Shown piece by piece: positions 31,266 to 43,498 of a DNA stretch of 46,463 nt. The stretch is from Balamuthia mandrillaris (Eukaryota; Discosea; Longamoebia; Balamuthiidae). Location of the stretch: NCBI GenBank assembly GCA_031835245.1, contig JAVKOQ010000380.1, forward strand, positions 1 through 46,463. Reading direction: 5' to 3'. Numbering within the stretch: position 1 is the stretch's first letter; each line of letters opens with the position of its first letter. Made by a program: the position numbers and the translations under genes. The notes under the pieces were generated by a model that saw nothing but the letters and a program-made list of their open reading frames with translations, was not told the DNA's origin and searched no databases.

Positions 31266-31639
31266 TCATGGCAAGTCGGCAAGGGACTTCTTTGGTGGCG
31301 GCGGCTTCTTCCTTTCCTCCTTGCGGACTTGCTGTTTAGAGAAAAGCAAAGAACAGGTTGAGCATACAAAGAAAAAGTACGAGGAGGTGAGAGCGGCGAC
31401 GAATGTACCGGCTTGAATTTGCCGTCATGTCCGGTGTGACCACCTCCACTGTTTCCAGAGGCAGACCACTTGCCGGTCTTTACGAAAAAAAAAAATATAT
31501 AAATATGGTTATTATATCTTCACGATTAGTGATACAACAGAAACATTGCATTTCAGATTACCTTCACTTCCACTTCCTCCATCGTGGGATCTTTGGGGCG
31601 AGCCAACTCCTCGAACTTTGCCTTCAGGTTGGAGGCCAT
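31266..31639 (-). CDS. Small protein of the KAxFE...SLADLP family, copy 2
   Basis: Three exons, 31562-31639, 31409-31477 and 31266-31331, give 70 aa. It reads MASNLKAKFEELARP, an acidic stretch, GKWSASGNSGGGHTGHDGKF, and ends KKPPPPKKSLADLP. The first and last motifs match the 106-aa protein at 7374-7823; the Gly/His-rich middle differs. All three junctions are GT-AG and in frame. No known domain is recognised. The conserved C-terminal SLADLP directly before the stop suggests a C-terminal peptide ligand or capping motif. It is divergent from the copper monooxygenase gene and convergent with the RGG gene. Confidence 0.75.
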
Positions 31640-31764
31640 CTCTTCCTTCTTTGTTCTTTCTTTTTGCTTTAGCGTGAAGAGCAGAGACAGCGCCAAATTA
31701 AAGCGGGACCGCCACACGTCACCCAACCAATCCGCGAGAAGCAGAAATGAATGCATAAATAAAA

Positions 31765-31822
31765 TGACCAGGCCTGGGATTCGAACCCGGATCACCAGAT
31801 CCCTTGTAATGGTGTGCAAACA
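31765..31822 (-). other. tRNA-like 3' half with intact B box
   Basis: On the minus strand GGGTTCGAATCCC forms a T arm (4 of 5 pairs) with a perfect RNA polymerase III B box. It is followed by a 3' acceptor-like GGCCTGGTCA. Upstream, CACCA and TGGTG can pair as an anticodon-type stem, but the loop is 12 nt. No D arm, A box or 5' acceptor strand is present. It reads as a tRNA remnant, a SINE fragment or an isolated TFIIIC site, lying between two divergent genes. Confidence 0.6.
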
Positions 31823-31911
31823 AAAAAAAAAAAGATGGAGTTTTCTGACTTTCGGTAAAAAGCGCCGAACGGGCAACGGGTTCCTTTACAGCGCTCCTGG
31901 AAGGCAAGCAG

Positions 31912-34900
31912 ATGTGGGCCACACGCCGTGAGCCAAAGGCCTTGTACGCTGCGTTGCTCGCCCTCGTTATCCTGGCACTGGAGGAGAGTACCTGTCAGGG
32001 GGATGTGCCGCCCAAGCAATGCGAGGAGGAGCCGGACATCGGGTTTACGGGTTCCATGCTGCTCGACGAGGACAGCCACTACCAGGTTTCGTGGAAGCTA
32101 GCCAACAACGCGTTGACGCTCAGACTTAGCGCCCAGGTTTGATTTGCAACCTCTCCTAGTTATTGTGTTTTTGAAAAAACAAGTCCAAATTGGATTTTCT
32201 TTTTTGTTGTTGAGCAATAGGTCACGGGCTGGTTGGGCTTCGGACTGGCTGAACAAACCTCAGGGTCTATGTTGGGAGCTGACATAGTAACTGCATACGT
32301 AAATGACCTAGACGGCACTACTGTAGCTGAGGTTGGTCGAGATGTTTTTTGTTATTTTATTTTGTTCACTAGCCACCCAGAGCAGCAACCATGGAATAAC
32401 CAAACATATGGTAAACTTTTATAACAGGACCGACATGTGCCTTGGGCTGCTTATCCGTTGCAAGCTGACCCCATGCCATTCCCCGAGTTGGACAACTGTT
32501 CTCATTGGGAGGTGTTGTTCGGAAATCAAGAGGATGGCTACACCACTGTCATCCTCCGACGAGCGCTCGACACAGCAGACCCACATGACCGCCCTATCTT
32601 TCCCTCTGGAGGGCTTCAGCGGGTAGTCTACTCATGGTCTGCCTCGGGAGACACCGTTTCCTATCACTTTAACCGGCGTGGAGCAACTGCTATCGACTTT
32701 TCTTTGCGCGAACCACCGCAGACAAGCCCTCCAGAAGATGCTGTCTCCTCCGTGGAACTGCTCATGGACTCTTACGCTGTCTCTGACACAGCCACGACCC
32801 AGTACATTTGCCGAAGCTTCAACGTAACGGAACTCATAGGACCTGGCTCGAGGAACGTCGTGTTTATGGAGCCCATTGTCAAAGACAAACATGTCCACCA
32901 CATGCTGGTGCACGGTTGTGGAAACGGTGCCTCCATGTCTGATATTGTGGCCATGCACTATCCTGGACACAACGTTTGTAGTGGAGAGCCAGCGGAAGGG
33001 GACATGTACGGTATATCTCCTTTCAGCCACGGCCCCTGTGTGTCGTTGATGTTTGGGTGGGCGGTCGGTAGTGGCCCCATGTTACTCCCCGACGATGTTG
33101 GACTGAGGATTGGGGAGCAGTACACGCAGTACCTCATCTTGGAGATCCATTATGACAATCCCGGCATGCCCAAGCAGAAGGGTGTGGTGGACTCTTCGGG
33201 CGTACGCTTGCATTTCACCAAGGACCTGTCCACTCGTCAGTACGAGGCGACCTCTCTTACCGTTGGAGATATTGGATTAAATCTAGCTCCTATACCTGCA
33301 CGGCAGTCTGCATTCCACTATGAGGTATCATGCCCAAGCGCCTGCACCAACACCTTCGCAGGCCCCCTGAATGTGTTTGGCGCGTTTCTTCATATGCACT
33401 CCGTCGGACGACAGATCTATATGACCAAAACTTCTTCCGTTGGTGCCAGCGCTCCTAGCGTGGTTGGCAGGATCGACTATTGGAACTTTGGCTTCCAGCA
33501 AGTCGCCATGACTCACTCCACCCTCTACACTATCCACCCTGGCGATAAACTCAACCTTCACGGCGTGTATGACACCTCCAAACTGGACCATCCAGTAGAA
33601 TTCGGCGACGCTTCCGACATGGAGATGCTTTACAACTTCATGTTTGTGTGGCCAAAAGAAAACCTGAACCAAGTCTTCCATTGTGGGTACTACTCGCGCA
33701 AGGGTGTTGGCAACTTTACCCTCTGCGGCAATAATGCCATTCTAGGACCTAACCCTGGAAACAGCACCGATTATATGGGGGAGCTGCCGGTGGTGATGGA
33801 AACTATGCCTCAGTTTACCTGCAAAGGACCCAATCCTCATTCGACGTGCCAAGGCTCAACCCAACCTACGCCAACCCTTCATTCCTGCAAGGTTTCTGCT
33901 GGAGATATCACTCGCAGCTTCACTCATTGCTCCGAGCTTCCCCTCAATGACAAAACGCTAAAGGTTTTCTGGACTCGCCATGACAATGCGGACCTGACGA
34001 TGGCCTTTCAAATGGATAATGTGGAAGGATGGCTGGGATACGGCTTCGCCAAGATTGCGGGAAAGATGGTTGGCTCCAACGTCTTGATTGCATCACACGC
34101 TGAGGTGGATGTCTTTGCGTATCGTCTGGTAGACTCGCCGAGAGGAGCCAACAAAGAGAACGACGCTCTTAATGTCACCAACAAAATGGTGGTCAGTGAT
34201 GGCGCACAGTTGACGGTCTTTGTCAGGTTGCTTGGCATCGTTGGCGACAAACACGACGTGGTCTATGCCACCGGCGCTTGGACAGGACAAGGACCAGCTG
34301 ATCATCACGCAAACTTTGGATCAGGTTCTATAGACTTTGCTAGTGGTAGCGTGCACGTCGATGACGGTCGTCAACTGAAGCTAAAGCTACATGGCCTCCT
34401 CATGGCACTTGGCTGGGGCATATTGCTTCCTCTGGGCACGTTCTGGCCAAGGTTCTTCAAACGTTATGACCCCTTGTGGTTCCATCTACACCGAGTCTTC
34501 CAAGTGCTAGGTCTGCTAATAGCGTTCGTGGCTCTGTGGCTTGGGCTGACGGCTGGCTCTGAGACTCACACCACCCACATGGGAATCGGCTTCACCGTCA
34601 TGTCCATAGGAGGAGCAGTGATGCTGGCTGGTTTCTTGAGACCGGGCAAGGGGCATAGATGGCGAAGCGTCTGGGCCTTGTTCCACTTTTGGTTTGGCAG
34701 AATGGGCTTGCTTCTGGCTGTTGTCAACATTTGCATTGGCTTCACCATTCTGGAGCCAGCGGTGGTCTTTTGGATATTGTATGGATTGATGGTGGCGTCT
34801 CTGGTGGTGGCCTTCGTTGTGTTAACGGCACTCACTTTGCTCACTGCAAGACCGAAGACCTTTGCTATTATCAAGGAGCAGAGCATCGAATTGTCTGAAG

Positions 34901-34995
34901 AGGATACAGCTGATTCATTCTTGCAGAACTCTCCTTCAGCTTTGGCAGATAGCGACACCAATAGCGATAGCGATAACAACAGCGATGGCCGCTAA
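31912..34995 (+). CDS. DOMON - copper type II monooxygenase - DOMON - cytochrome b561 fusion
   Basis: Three exons, 31912-32136, 32221-32331 and 32428-34995, give 967 aa. A signal peptide (ALYAALLALVILALEES) is followed by DOMON 1 (about 40-160), with WLGFGLAE. Next is the two-domain copper monooxygenase core (about 220-560). The CuH site is visible in VHHMLVHGC (His 269-270) and LEIHYDNP (His about 353), the CuM site in LHMHSVGR and the DMEML methionine. DOMON 2 (about 600-755) has GWLGYGFAK. Last comes a b561 bundle with heme-type histidines in LHGLLM, FHLHRVFQ, THMGIG and FHFWFGR, then an acidic tail. Dopamine beta-hydroxylase-type enzymes take electrons from ascorbate; here the donor module is covalently attached, so cytosolic ascorbate could drive lumenal hydroxylation (inference). 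The substrate is unknown. Confidence 0.92.
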
Positions 34996-35090
34996 TGAAT
35001 ATGCCTTGGATACGCGGTGTGCTTCGCTACTGGCAAAGAGTAATTTGGACAATTCTCATCTTTCTGTAAACTATATTGATACAATTGCCT

Positions 35091-38000
35091 CTAGGCATCC
35101 TTATCCACAAAATATGGCAGCTCGTCCTTGTTTTTCTTTCCTCTGAGCATGAAACTGTTGCCCCTCTTCTTAAGCTTCTGGGCTTTCTTCTTCTTTTCTT
35201 TTTCTTCCTTCTTCTGCTTCTTTGTCCGCGTTGGTGAATCTGGAGGTTTAGTTGCCTCCGCCAAAGCATCTCCCTTCTCCAAGGAGGAGGCATTCAAGTC
35301 TATTTTGTGGGTGATGACATCCAGTCCTGCGCTTGCTGAGGAATTTCGAAGTAGTCGGGATGGAGCGCTCACCTCGTTGCGTCTTGTCAATCGAGGCAAT
35401 GTTTTAGAACGCATCGGCCTGTTGCCCACTTTCCACACTTGGATGCATCCGGGACGTGTGCAGCTATTGGTCCAAGCCGTCTTGATCCCAAGTGCCATCA
35501 CACATGGTTTCTGTACAGGTGTATCTTGATTTAAAGTCTTATCCTTTCGTTCTTGTTCTGGTTCCTTTTCTTTTTCTTCTTCCTCCTCCTCATCGTAAGT
35601 ACTTCCTTCTATGGCTTCATGCTGTTCTTTCTCTTTTTCCTTTGACGCTTTATTTTTCGACTTGGGCATAAATTCCACTATTTGTTTGCGACTCTATAAT
35701 AAGACGAGAATCTTGTCAGAGAGAAAAAGAGAAAGAGGCTGGTAAAAATGTGCAGAGAAAAGTGCGCACCGAAGTCTCCCAAGCAGCCAACGCATTCTTG
35801 AAAGGCTTTTTCTTGTCCTTCACAGCAAAAACACCCCAAATAATATTACGATACGCATTCAAGGCAGCTCCACGACATTCCAACCCATGACAATGCCCTT
35901 GGATTGTGTTTAATACTTGTCCCTTTTGTTGTTTCATAGTCAATAAGTAATCTTACGAAAGAAAAGAAAGAAGGGAAATACCTCTGGAGTCCACACTTGA
36001 ATAGTGCCGTCCTCCGAACATATCCAAATCTGGTCTTGCTGAGACACTAATGACCGAATGGGACTTCCGCGATAAACTCCAATCAAGTTACCCGCTGCTT
36101 TTCTTGACTAAGAGGAGATAAGTTTTACTTGAAAAGGTGCTGCAATCAAGAGGCAAAAGTACCTGTGTGTCAAAAACAAATATAGTATTACCACAAGCAA
36201 TCCAAACATTACGGCCAGCTTTACAAAGATACGGCAATACATTAGCCATTCCTTCCAGAATGATATCTTCTTTTTCGTTTATCTTTTTGCATGTCTGCAA
36301 TGGATAGTTTGTTTAAATAAAGAGAACTAAAAATAAAAATGCGATGGCTTAAACTTACCTTTTGGTCACGAATAATGACAGACGTTTCGGTGGTGGAACT
36401 GTGAACACACCACACAGTGTCATCGATGCAAGCCATGGCAGAAGTTGGTTCGTTGGCTTTGAATTTCTTTTTCAACTTATGCTTGTGCTGATCCCAAACA
36501 TTAATACCAAGAGATGTGCCTGTCCAAACTGTGTCGCAAGTGGTATCCATCACGCAATAGATCTCTGCGCAATTTGGTACTGCTAGTGTTTTCACGTGTG
36601 CCTATGTTCATTGCAAAACACAAGTTATGAGCGACAAGGAGAGGGGGAGAGGAGAGAGAGAGCATGCGAGAAAGCGTACATTGTTTGATAAATTCCAAAT
36701 GGAGATGAAAGAGGAAGCAGAGGTACGAAGGCCAATCCAAGCAAACTTATCAATGGACTGCTCGTTGTCAACGAGCTGAATAGCGACAATCGCTCCGTCC
36801 ATCATTTGAGGAGAGGAAGGCGCTGATGCACTGTTATTATTTTGGTTCTTTTCTGCGGTGATAACACCGGAGCCCTTTTGTGGTGGCAACGAGTTGGCGC
36901 GAGAAGAAGTTGTGCGACGAAGGCGAAGAGGCTGAGAATTGGAGAGAAACTGCATCCCAGAGCTGTCTTGAGGGAGATTGTCCATTAAGTTCAAGAAGCT
37001 ATGCTGCTGTGCTATTGCCATCGGCACGCTTGGAACTTCTGATGCAGACTCGGTAGCACCGTTTGACGAAGAGGAAGCGGAAGAAGAATCGGTTGCTTTC
37101 TTGATAGTGTCCTCTTTGCTTCCACCACTACTACTTCTGCTCCTGCTCCTGCTTCTGGTTCTGTTCACAGTGGTAGAAGAACCAATGGTGCTGCTGCTGC
37201 CGCTGTCCGTCACATTATCTTTTGTAGCCTCATGATCAGCGGTTTCTTCTTCTTTTCCACTCTCAACATCACCGTCATCTTCGTTTATTCTGGTGAGCAC
37301 ACCGCGGGCTCGTGCCCTTGCAGCGCTATCATAAGTGGCCCTACGGGATGGTAGCGGAGCCAAAGGTGGCGGCGTGCGAGATGCTTTGCCAAGATTGGTC
37401 AGTGGTTGCTCCTCAGCCGCTGCAGATGTTGTTTCACTGTTGTTGCTGTTTGAGTCGGTGCTAACGTTGGAAAGAGTGGAGAGTGATGCTTTCCTTGGGC
37501 TGCTTGGAGAGGAGTGAGAGCCAGAGAAGATGCCAGACGATGCCTTCCTGGTGAGGTGCTTTGGTATGGAAGCCAGCATTGAGGCGGAGGACAAAGAAGA
37601 AGATAAAGAAGATGCCAGAGAGAAAAGAGGAGGCGAGGAGGAAGAGGTTGACACAGCAGGAGGTAACGCAGAAGCAGAAGCTGAAGCTGAAGGGGCAGCA
37701 GGAGGCAACGCAGGCGAATAATCCGCATCGCTCTTACAGAAGAACGAAGCGGCACCACCAGCCTTTTGTGTTGTATCATTTGACTCATCCTCCACATCCA
37801 GTTCTTCTTCCAAAGTGCTCTTCTCAAGTACAGCTGCTTCTTTAGCTTCCCATGGACGGGTTGGTTGAAGGTTAGCACGAATATCAGAGAGTCTGGCAAC
37901 GATCGAGTCGAAAGAAGGGCGGTTGTCAGGGGCTTTGTCCCAGCACTCCATAATCAGCTTGATATACTGTTGTTCGTGAGGATGGGTCGCCTCAGGGAAG

Positions 38001-41000
38001 GTAGGTCGCAGTCCTGCCACTATGGCATCCTCCAGTTGGTAAGAGAAGGCGTACTCAGCTTGATACTCCGCGAACGGATGTGCTCTCGTTAGTAACTCCT
38101 ATAGTTTATTTCGGTGAGCAAAGGGGTATAATACAAAACAAAAACAACAAACCCATAAAATGATGCCAAAGCCATAAACATCAGCCTTTTCATTATATTC
38201 TCCTCCTGTTAGGATTTCAGGAGGGAGCCATGCGTAGTTTGATACCTGCCGTCCAATCTGCGAGGATGTAAGCTGTGTTGATAAACCAAAGTCTGAAGAA
38301 GAAAAAAAATGAGTCATGCAATATAGGCGACGTGGATGGAACATTGTAATATTACCTGCCACTTTGGCCACTATAGCTTCGGATGGATCATTCGAAGCAA
38401 GCTAAAAAGATTAAAAGAAAGAGGAGAATAAGTAATCATTAAGTTCACAACGAAATGAAGCACAAACCAGAATGTTAGGCGATTTTAAGTCTCCATGCTA
38501 TTTTATAGTGAATAAGTCCGTCAGAATAATAAGAAGGATGAGGAGAAGTTAACATACCACTACAGGAGGAGTGGCAGAGTGAAGAAAATTCATGCCAACA
38601 GCAACATCACGAGCGATCTTGAGGCGAAGGTTCCAATCGACGTCGCTTGATGCAGCGTGTAAAAACTCATACAAGTTCCCGAAGGCTAAGTACTCAGTTA
38701 CTATGAGTAGAGGTTGCATACAAATGCCCTTCAGTTCAACTGTGTAGGGATGTCTCAGACCGCTGGTTGTATGTAGAATGTGTAAGTATCTGAGAGGGAG
38801 AGGAGAGGAGAAGAGAGGAGAGAGAATGAAACCTCATGAAGAGTACTTCTCGACGAAGCTCTTTGAATTTTTCAAGTAGTTCTGTCTCATCACCACCGGA
38901 TTCTTGCGTGATAGTGATTTTCTGTTGGTAATAAAGCAATAAGTAAATGGAGAGAGGCACTGAAATGCACAACACTGTTCCAACCTTTACTGCCACGGTT
39001 TGTCCTTTGTATTTTCCTCTATAAACGTTTGCAAAGCTACCTCGTCCTATCCTGTTATTAAAAAACAGTCGCGTGAGAAACGCTTGCCTGGAAAGAGAGA
39101 AGGATATGCATACATTTCCTCCATTTCAACTTGTCCACTCTCAATCATGTACTGACGCACGTCCACCAGTGACTAGATGAGAAAAGGAGAGAGAGAGAGA
39201 GAGAGAGAGGCCGGTATTAGTATCGAAACAAGGAGAAAATTAAGAACGAGAATGTACAATATCAGGAGCCAGATAATCCAATCGAACAGAACAGCGTCCT
39301 TCCAGACCGCAAGGAAGGTCTTTATGTCCCTGTGCCACCGCCTTCTCGATGTCGCTGATTGAAAACTCGTGCGACAGTTCACGCTGATAGTGGAAGCAAT
39401 GAGGACAACCAGCAGTAACCTTCAGCAGCTGGCCTTTAAACCAACCTTCCACCAACCCTTTTAGAGGCATGAATAAAAGCTTTAAACAGGTCTGTTCCCT
39501 ACAAGATGATGCCGGTAAATATGAGTGTAAGAGAAAGGTCTTACCGTCAATACTAGCGATCAAAAAGCCATGCAAGCGGTGGTAATCTCGCACGTTGTCA
39601 CGAGCAGTACGACGAACCATCATTCGAAGGCAATATAGCTCTGGAAGGTACTCCAAATAGGCCTTGATGGCTGTGTCCTTAAGGCAGAGAATGATGCCAT
39701 TTGTCCAATAACTTAAAACAGAAAGGTCCGGAATGCGTTCCTCCAGGTGAATGGTCCTCACAAAAAGACGGCTGAAAAAGCCCAACGGTAGGAAGGAAAA
39801 GTAATATATGCGAGACATTTGCTGTAAACCTTCTGCCTCGATAATCGGTGATACAGTTGTCGCTATCGACGACGGGGTGGCGCTCGTTTGTAGAGGATGT
39901 GGTGTGTTGCTGATAATACTTCCCGTTGCCGTTGTTGCGTCTTCGGAAGTTATAGTACGTGCTAATTGTTGGGAAGAGGTTAACGCAGCCACTGAAGCCT
40001 CTGGAGAAGAGATCTCTTCCGTTCCTTCCACTTCGCCATCCACTGCTGTGATTGAAGAAGAGGAAGCAACAAGAGCAGCAGCAGGAGATTGCAAACAGGG
40101 CCAAAGATCGTTGATTTGAAAAGGGCGTTGCTTGTCCAGAAGGCAAGGCACCAAGCTCACTTCTTCCTCTGGAGGAACCCCTGGCTTGTGCATCGGATAA
40201 ATTATCTCAAACTTGCGCAACAGGTTAAGAAGAGTGGGATGAAGGGAGGGCGGAAACATGGGTGGTTTCCAGATGAGGTGAAGATCTTTGTGCATGAGCG
40301 TTCCGTCTTTGACCATGTTGTACTTCATAGTAACGACCGTACTCAGCACATCCGTCAACCATTGAGGATCCAAGAAGACCAACTCGCTAAGTTCTGCACG
40401 ATGTTTTTGTTCCTGCTGCTTGTGGTCTTTGCGTGTCTTGTTGCCAGGCCCTGTTTGGTCCTCGCCGCCTTGAAAGCCAAAGTAGAGAACGTCACCAATT
40501 TCGTGGAGGAAGTGGAGAGCATTGTTTACTTCGTCCGCTGGCACGTCAAAGTCTAAAGCTTTCTGTCTAAATGACGCATATTTCTGAAGAAAGGACAGGG
40601 AAAAAGCGTTAAACAAACCTCGGTTGGAACATTCCAAAGAACTAATAAATCAGCAGCAAAAATACAAACCATAATGGGTGGTTTGCCGTCATCTTGCTTC
40701 TTCTTTTTCATTCGTTTGGCCCACTCGCTGAGGAGCAGCCATGTCGCTGGGACACCAGTTACTCCAACCAACCCTACGCCACATACCGCAATCAGTTCTC
40801 AAAAGAAGGTTTTAAAAAATAAGCATTTCTTATGCGCTACCAACCCTTCTGCTGTGCAATGCTATGCAATCCCGTTTTGAGTTCAGCAATTCCTTTACCA
40901 GTCTTACAGCTGACGCCCTTTAACCCATTTACATGTGCATTAGCTTTTTGTCAAGACCGAATAGAAGAAAAGAAGCATGCTAAGAAAGTGTGTACCGTGC

Positions 41001-41435
41001 AAAGTACGATGTCAGGAAAGTTGCGCTGGAAGCGCTCTGAAATAAGCTGAAGTATTTCTTTGGCGTACTCGGTTCTTTCTTTGCGAAAGTTCTTGTGATC
41101 GAGATGAGTGCCCACTATGACAACAGGGCATCCTTTTGCTCTCATGCTCAACGAATTGAGCCAGTATTCCACTTTGGCCAATCGTCCAGGCTCCTCCCAA
41201 AGTGCCAAGTTAAATACCAACACATATCTATTCGATAAAGTGAAAGAAGATAAGAAAAAGGCATGAGAAAAGATGAGAAAAGAAAGGAATGCTTTGGTAC
41301 ATTGCTCGTTTGGATAAGAAGAACTGGTGAGTAACTTGATAAAGGTCTTGTCCTGCAAAATCCCATGCATTATATTGAACATCTTCATCTTCAAAGGTCG
41401 CGATGTCAATGCTGCGCATTACATTGTTCAGAGGA

Positions 41436-41466
<31 letters not shown>

Positions 41467-41831
41467 TAAGTGCTCATAGCGGGATAAGAATGTCAAAGAA
41501 AGAAAGAATAGTACCCGTCAGTGGCTATGTTGGGCTCCTTTGATTTTTTCTTTATGATTTTCTTGGAAGGCGCAAAGCAGGTTATAAGACTGGTTTTGCC
41601 AACGTTGGCCTCGCCTACAACCATCAGTTTTACAGTGGTTTGCGCACGGCTGTTTTTTGTTATCTTTTTGAAGTAGCTTTTCTGCGCTTCGGTGGTTGCG
41701 TCATGAATGGCCGCCGGAAAGGCCCACAATGGGTTGTCCTTAATCTTCAATACTTGAAGCGTGTCCATTTCTCCTAATTCTGTAAAGAACAAGTTAAAAC
41801 ATGGAAAGAAAGACGCACGAACACAGAGAAC

Positions 41832-41872
<41 letters not shown>

Positions 41873-42979
41873 GAGGGAGAGAACCGATGGGCACATAATC
41901 CAAAAGGTTGGAAGACACCCAAAGATCGCTAAGGCGAGGGAGAGAGACGATGGAATGAGGCAAAGCACACAGCTGGTTATGTTCAGCAAGGATGGTATGC
42001 AGTTTAGGAAGCGTCGTTTTGTTAAAGAAGCTCTCCGGTAACCGACGTAGAGAGTTAAAGCTGAGATCGATTCGCCTCAGATTGGGCAGAGGCAATGCAG
42101 TCTGTTGTAGTTGTCCCGTTTCGGTGTTGAACGGAACCCAAAAGAGAGGCCAAGGCAGTTGCTTTAGGCTATTGTTGTTCAAGTAGAGTTCCAACAGAAG
42201 TGGAAAGTGTTTATCGCCGTCCATCATCTCAGCCATCATCTCAGCTGAGTTATTCGAGAGAGGGAGGACGCGTCTCTTGCCAGTAGCTGCGTGATTGGGA
42301 TCGTGCTCATCGATGCCCAGATGGTTGTGACTCAAGTCCAACAAACGCAACTTTTTGAGTTTTGTGAGAGAGTGCGGCAAGGTCGTGAGTTTGTTGTTGT
42401 GCAAGTCCAACACATCTATATGCAGCAGGTTGCAGCAGAAATCCTCCGGAAGACTCGTCAGACCACACCCTATCAATATCAACTGCAACAAAAAACAGAA
42501 AGGTCTGAGCATCTCAGAAAACAACAACGTTGAGAAGGAAAGCAGGAAACAAACTTGACGAATGGTGTTGCCCTGTACAGCCTGAAAGGCTTGAAGAGTA
42601 AGACTTTGAGGCGGATAGTATGACCAATCCAAGCGACAAGGAATGGAGGAGCTAGGATCCGGCGTTGTGTCTTCTTTGCCACGTTTGGCGGACTTGAGTT
42701 GCTTTGCTCTTTTCTTGTTGGCGGTGAGCCGCCGCGACAAGAGGTTTTGCTTTTGGGACTCGATGGAGCCCGGACAGGGCGACTTGGGTAGCTTGATCTC
42801 CACCAACGTCTCGTTGAACTCCATCACTTCCAGGTACTTATCCAGAATGGCGTTGAGCGGCGTTTTCAGCTGTGCGTGGCTGAGGTAAAGGTGCGCTAAT
42901 GTTGCGTTGTATTTCAGCGCAGAAGCGATGGCCAAGTGCCCGTCTACATCATACGAAGTAAAGAGCAGCGTTGGTTTTT

Positions 42980-43028
<49 letters not shown>

Positions 43029-43176
43029 TTGAGGGCAGCGACATACCCTCTTGAATATAGTTCCGCTCCATTGCGAGGAAGGTGAGGGCATGGTTCCTCT
43101 GCAAACCCTTTGCCAAGCTGATAGCATCCACTGAATTGAGCTTTTGCACAAACCAGTCACGGTCAGTTTGTTAGAC

Positions 43177-43211
<35 letters not shown>

Positions 43212-43454
43212 TAGAGAGAGAGAGAGAGAGAGAGAAGAGAAGCAAAGAAGAGTGGGGGCTATAGGTCACTTGGTTAGAACTGAGGTCGAGGTGAGTCAAG
43301 GTTCTGTTTGCGGAGAGAGCCCTCGCTATGGAGGCCAATGCTCCTGTGGTTTTGCTGTTCGAGTGGAGGGTATTTCCCGAGAGGTCAAGGTACCGCAAAG
43401 TGGTGTTTATCAGGAGCGCATCTTTTTTGTTTTTGTTTTTGTTGGTTTTTTTTT

Positions 43455-43498
<44 letters not shown>

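Noticed and set aside
38468-38497. Loss of kinase activity because the loop reads HGD instead of HRD
   Set aside because: The catalytic Asp, Lys and Asn (DLKSPN), the DFG and the P-loop are all intact; the Arg position varies in active kinases.
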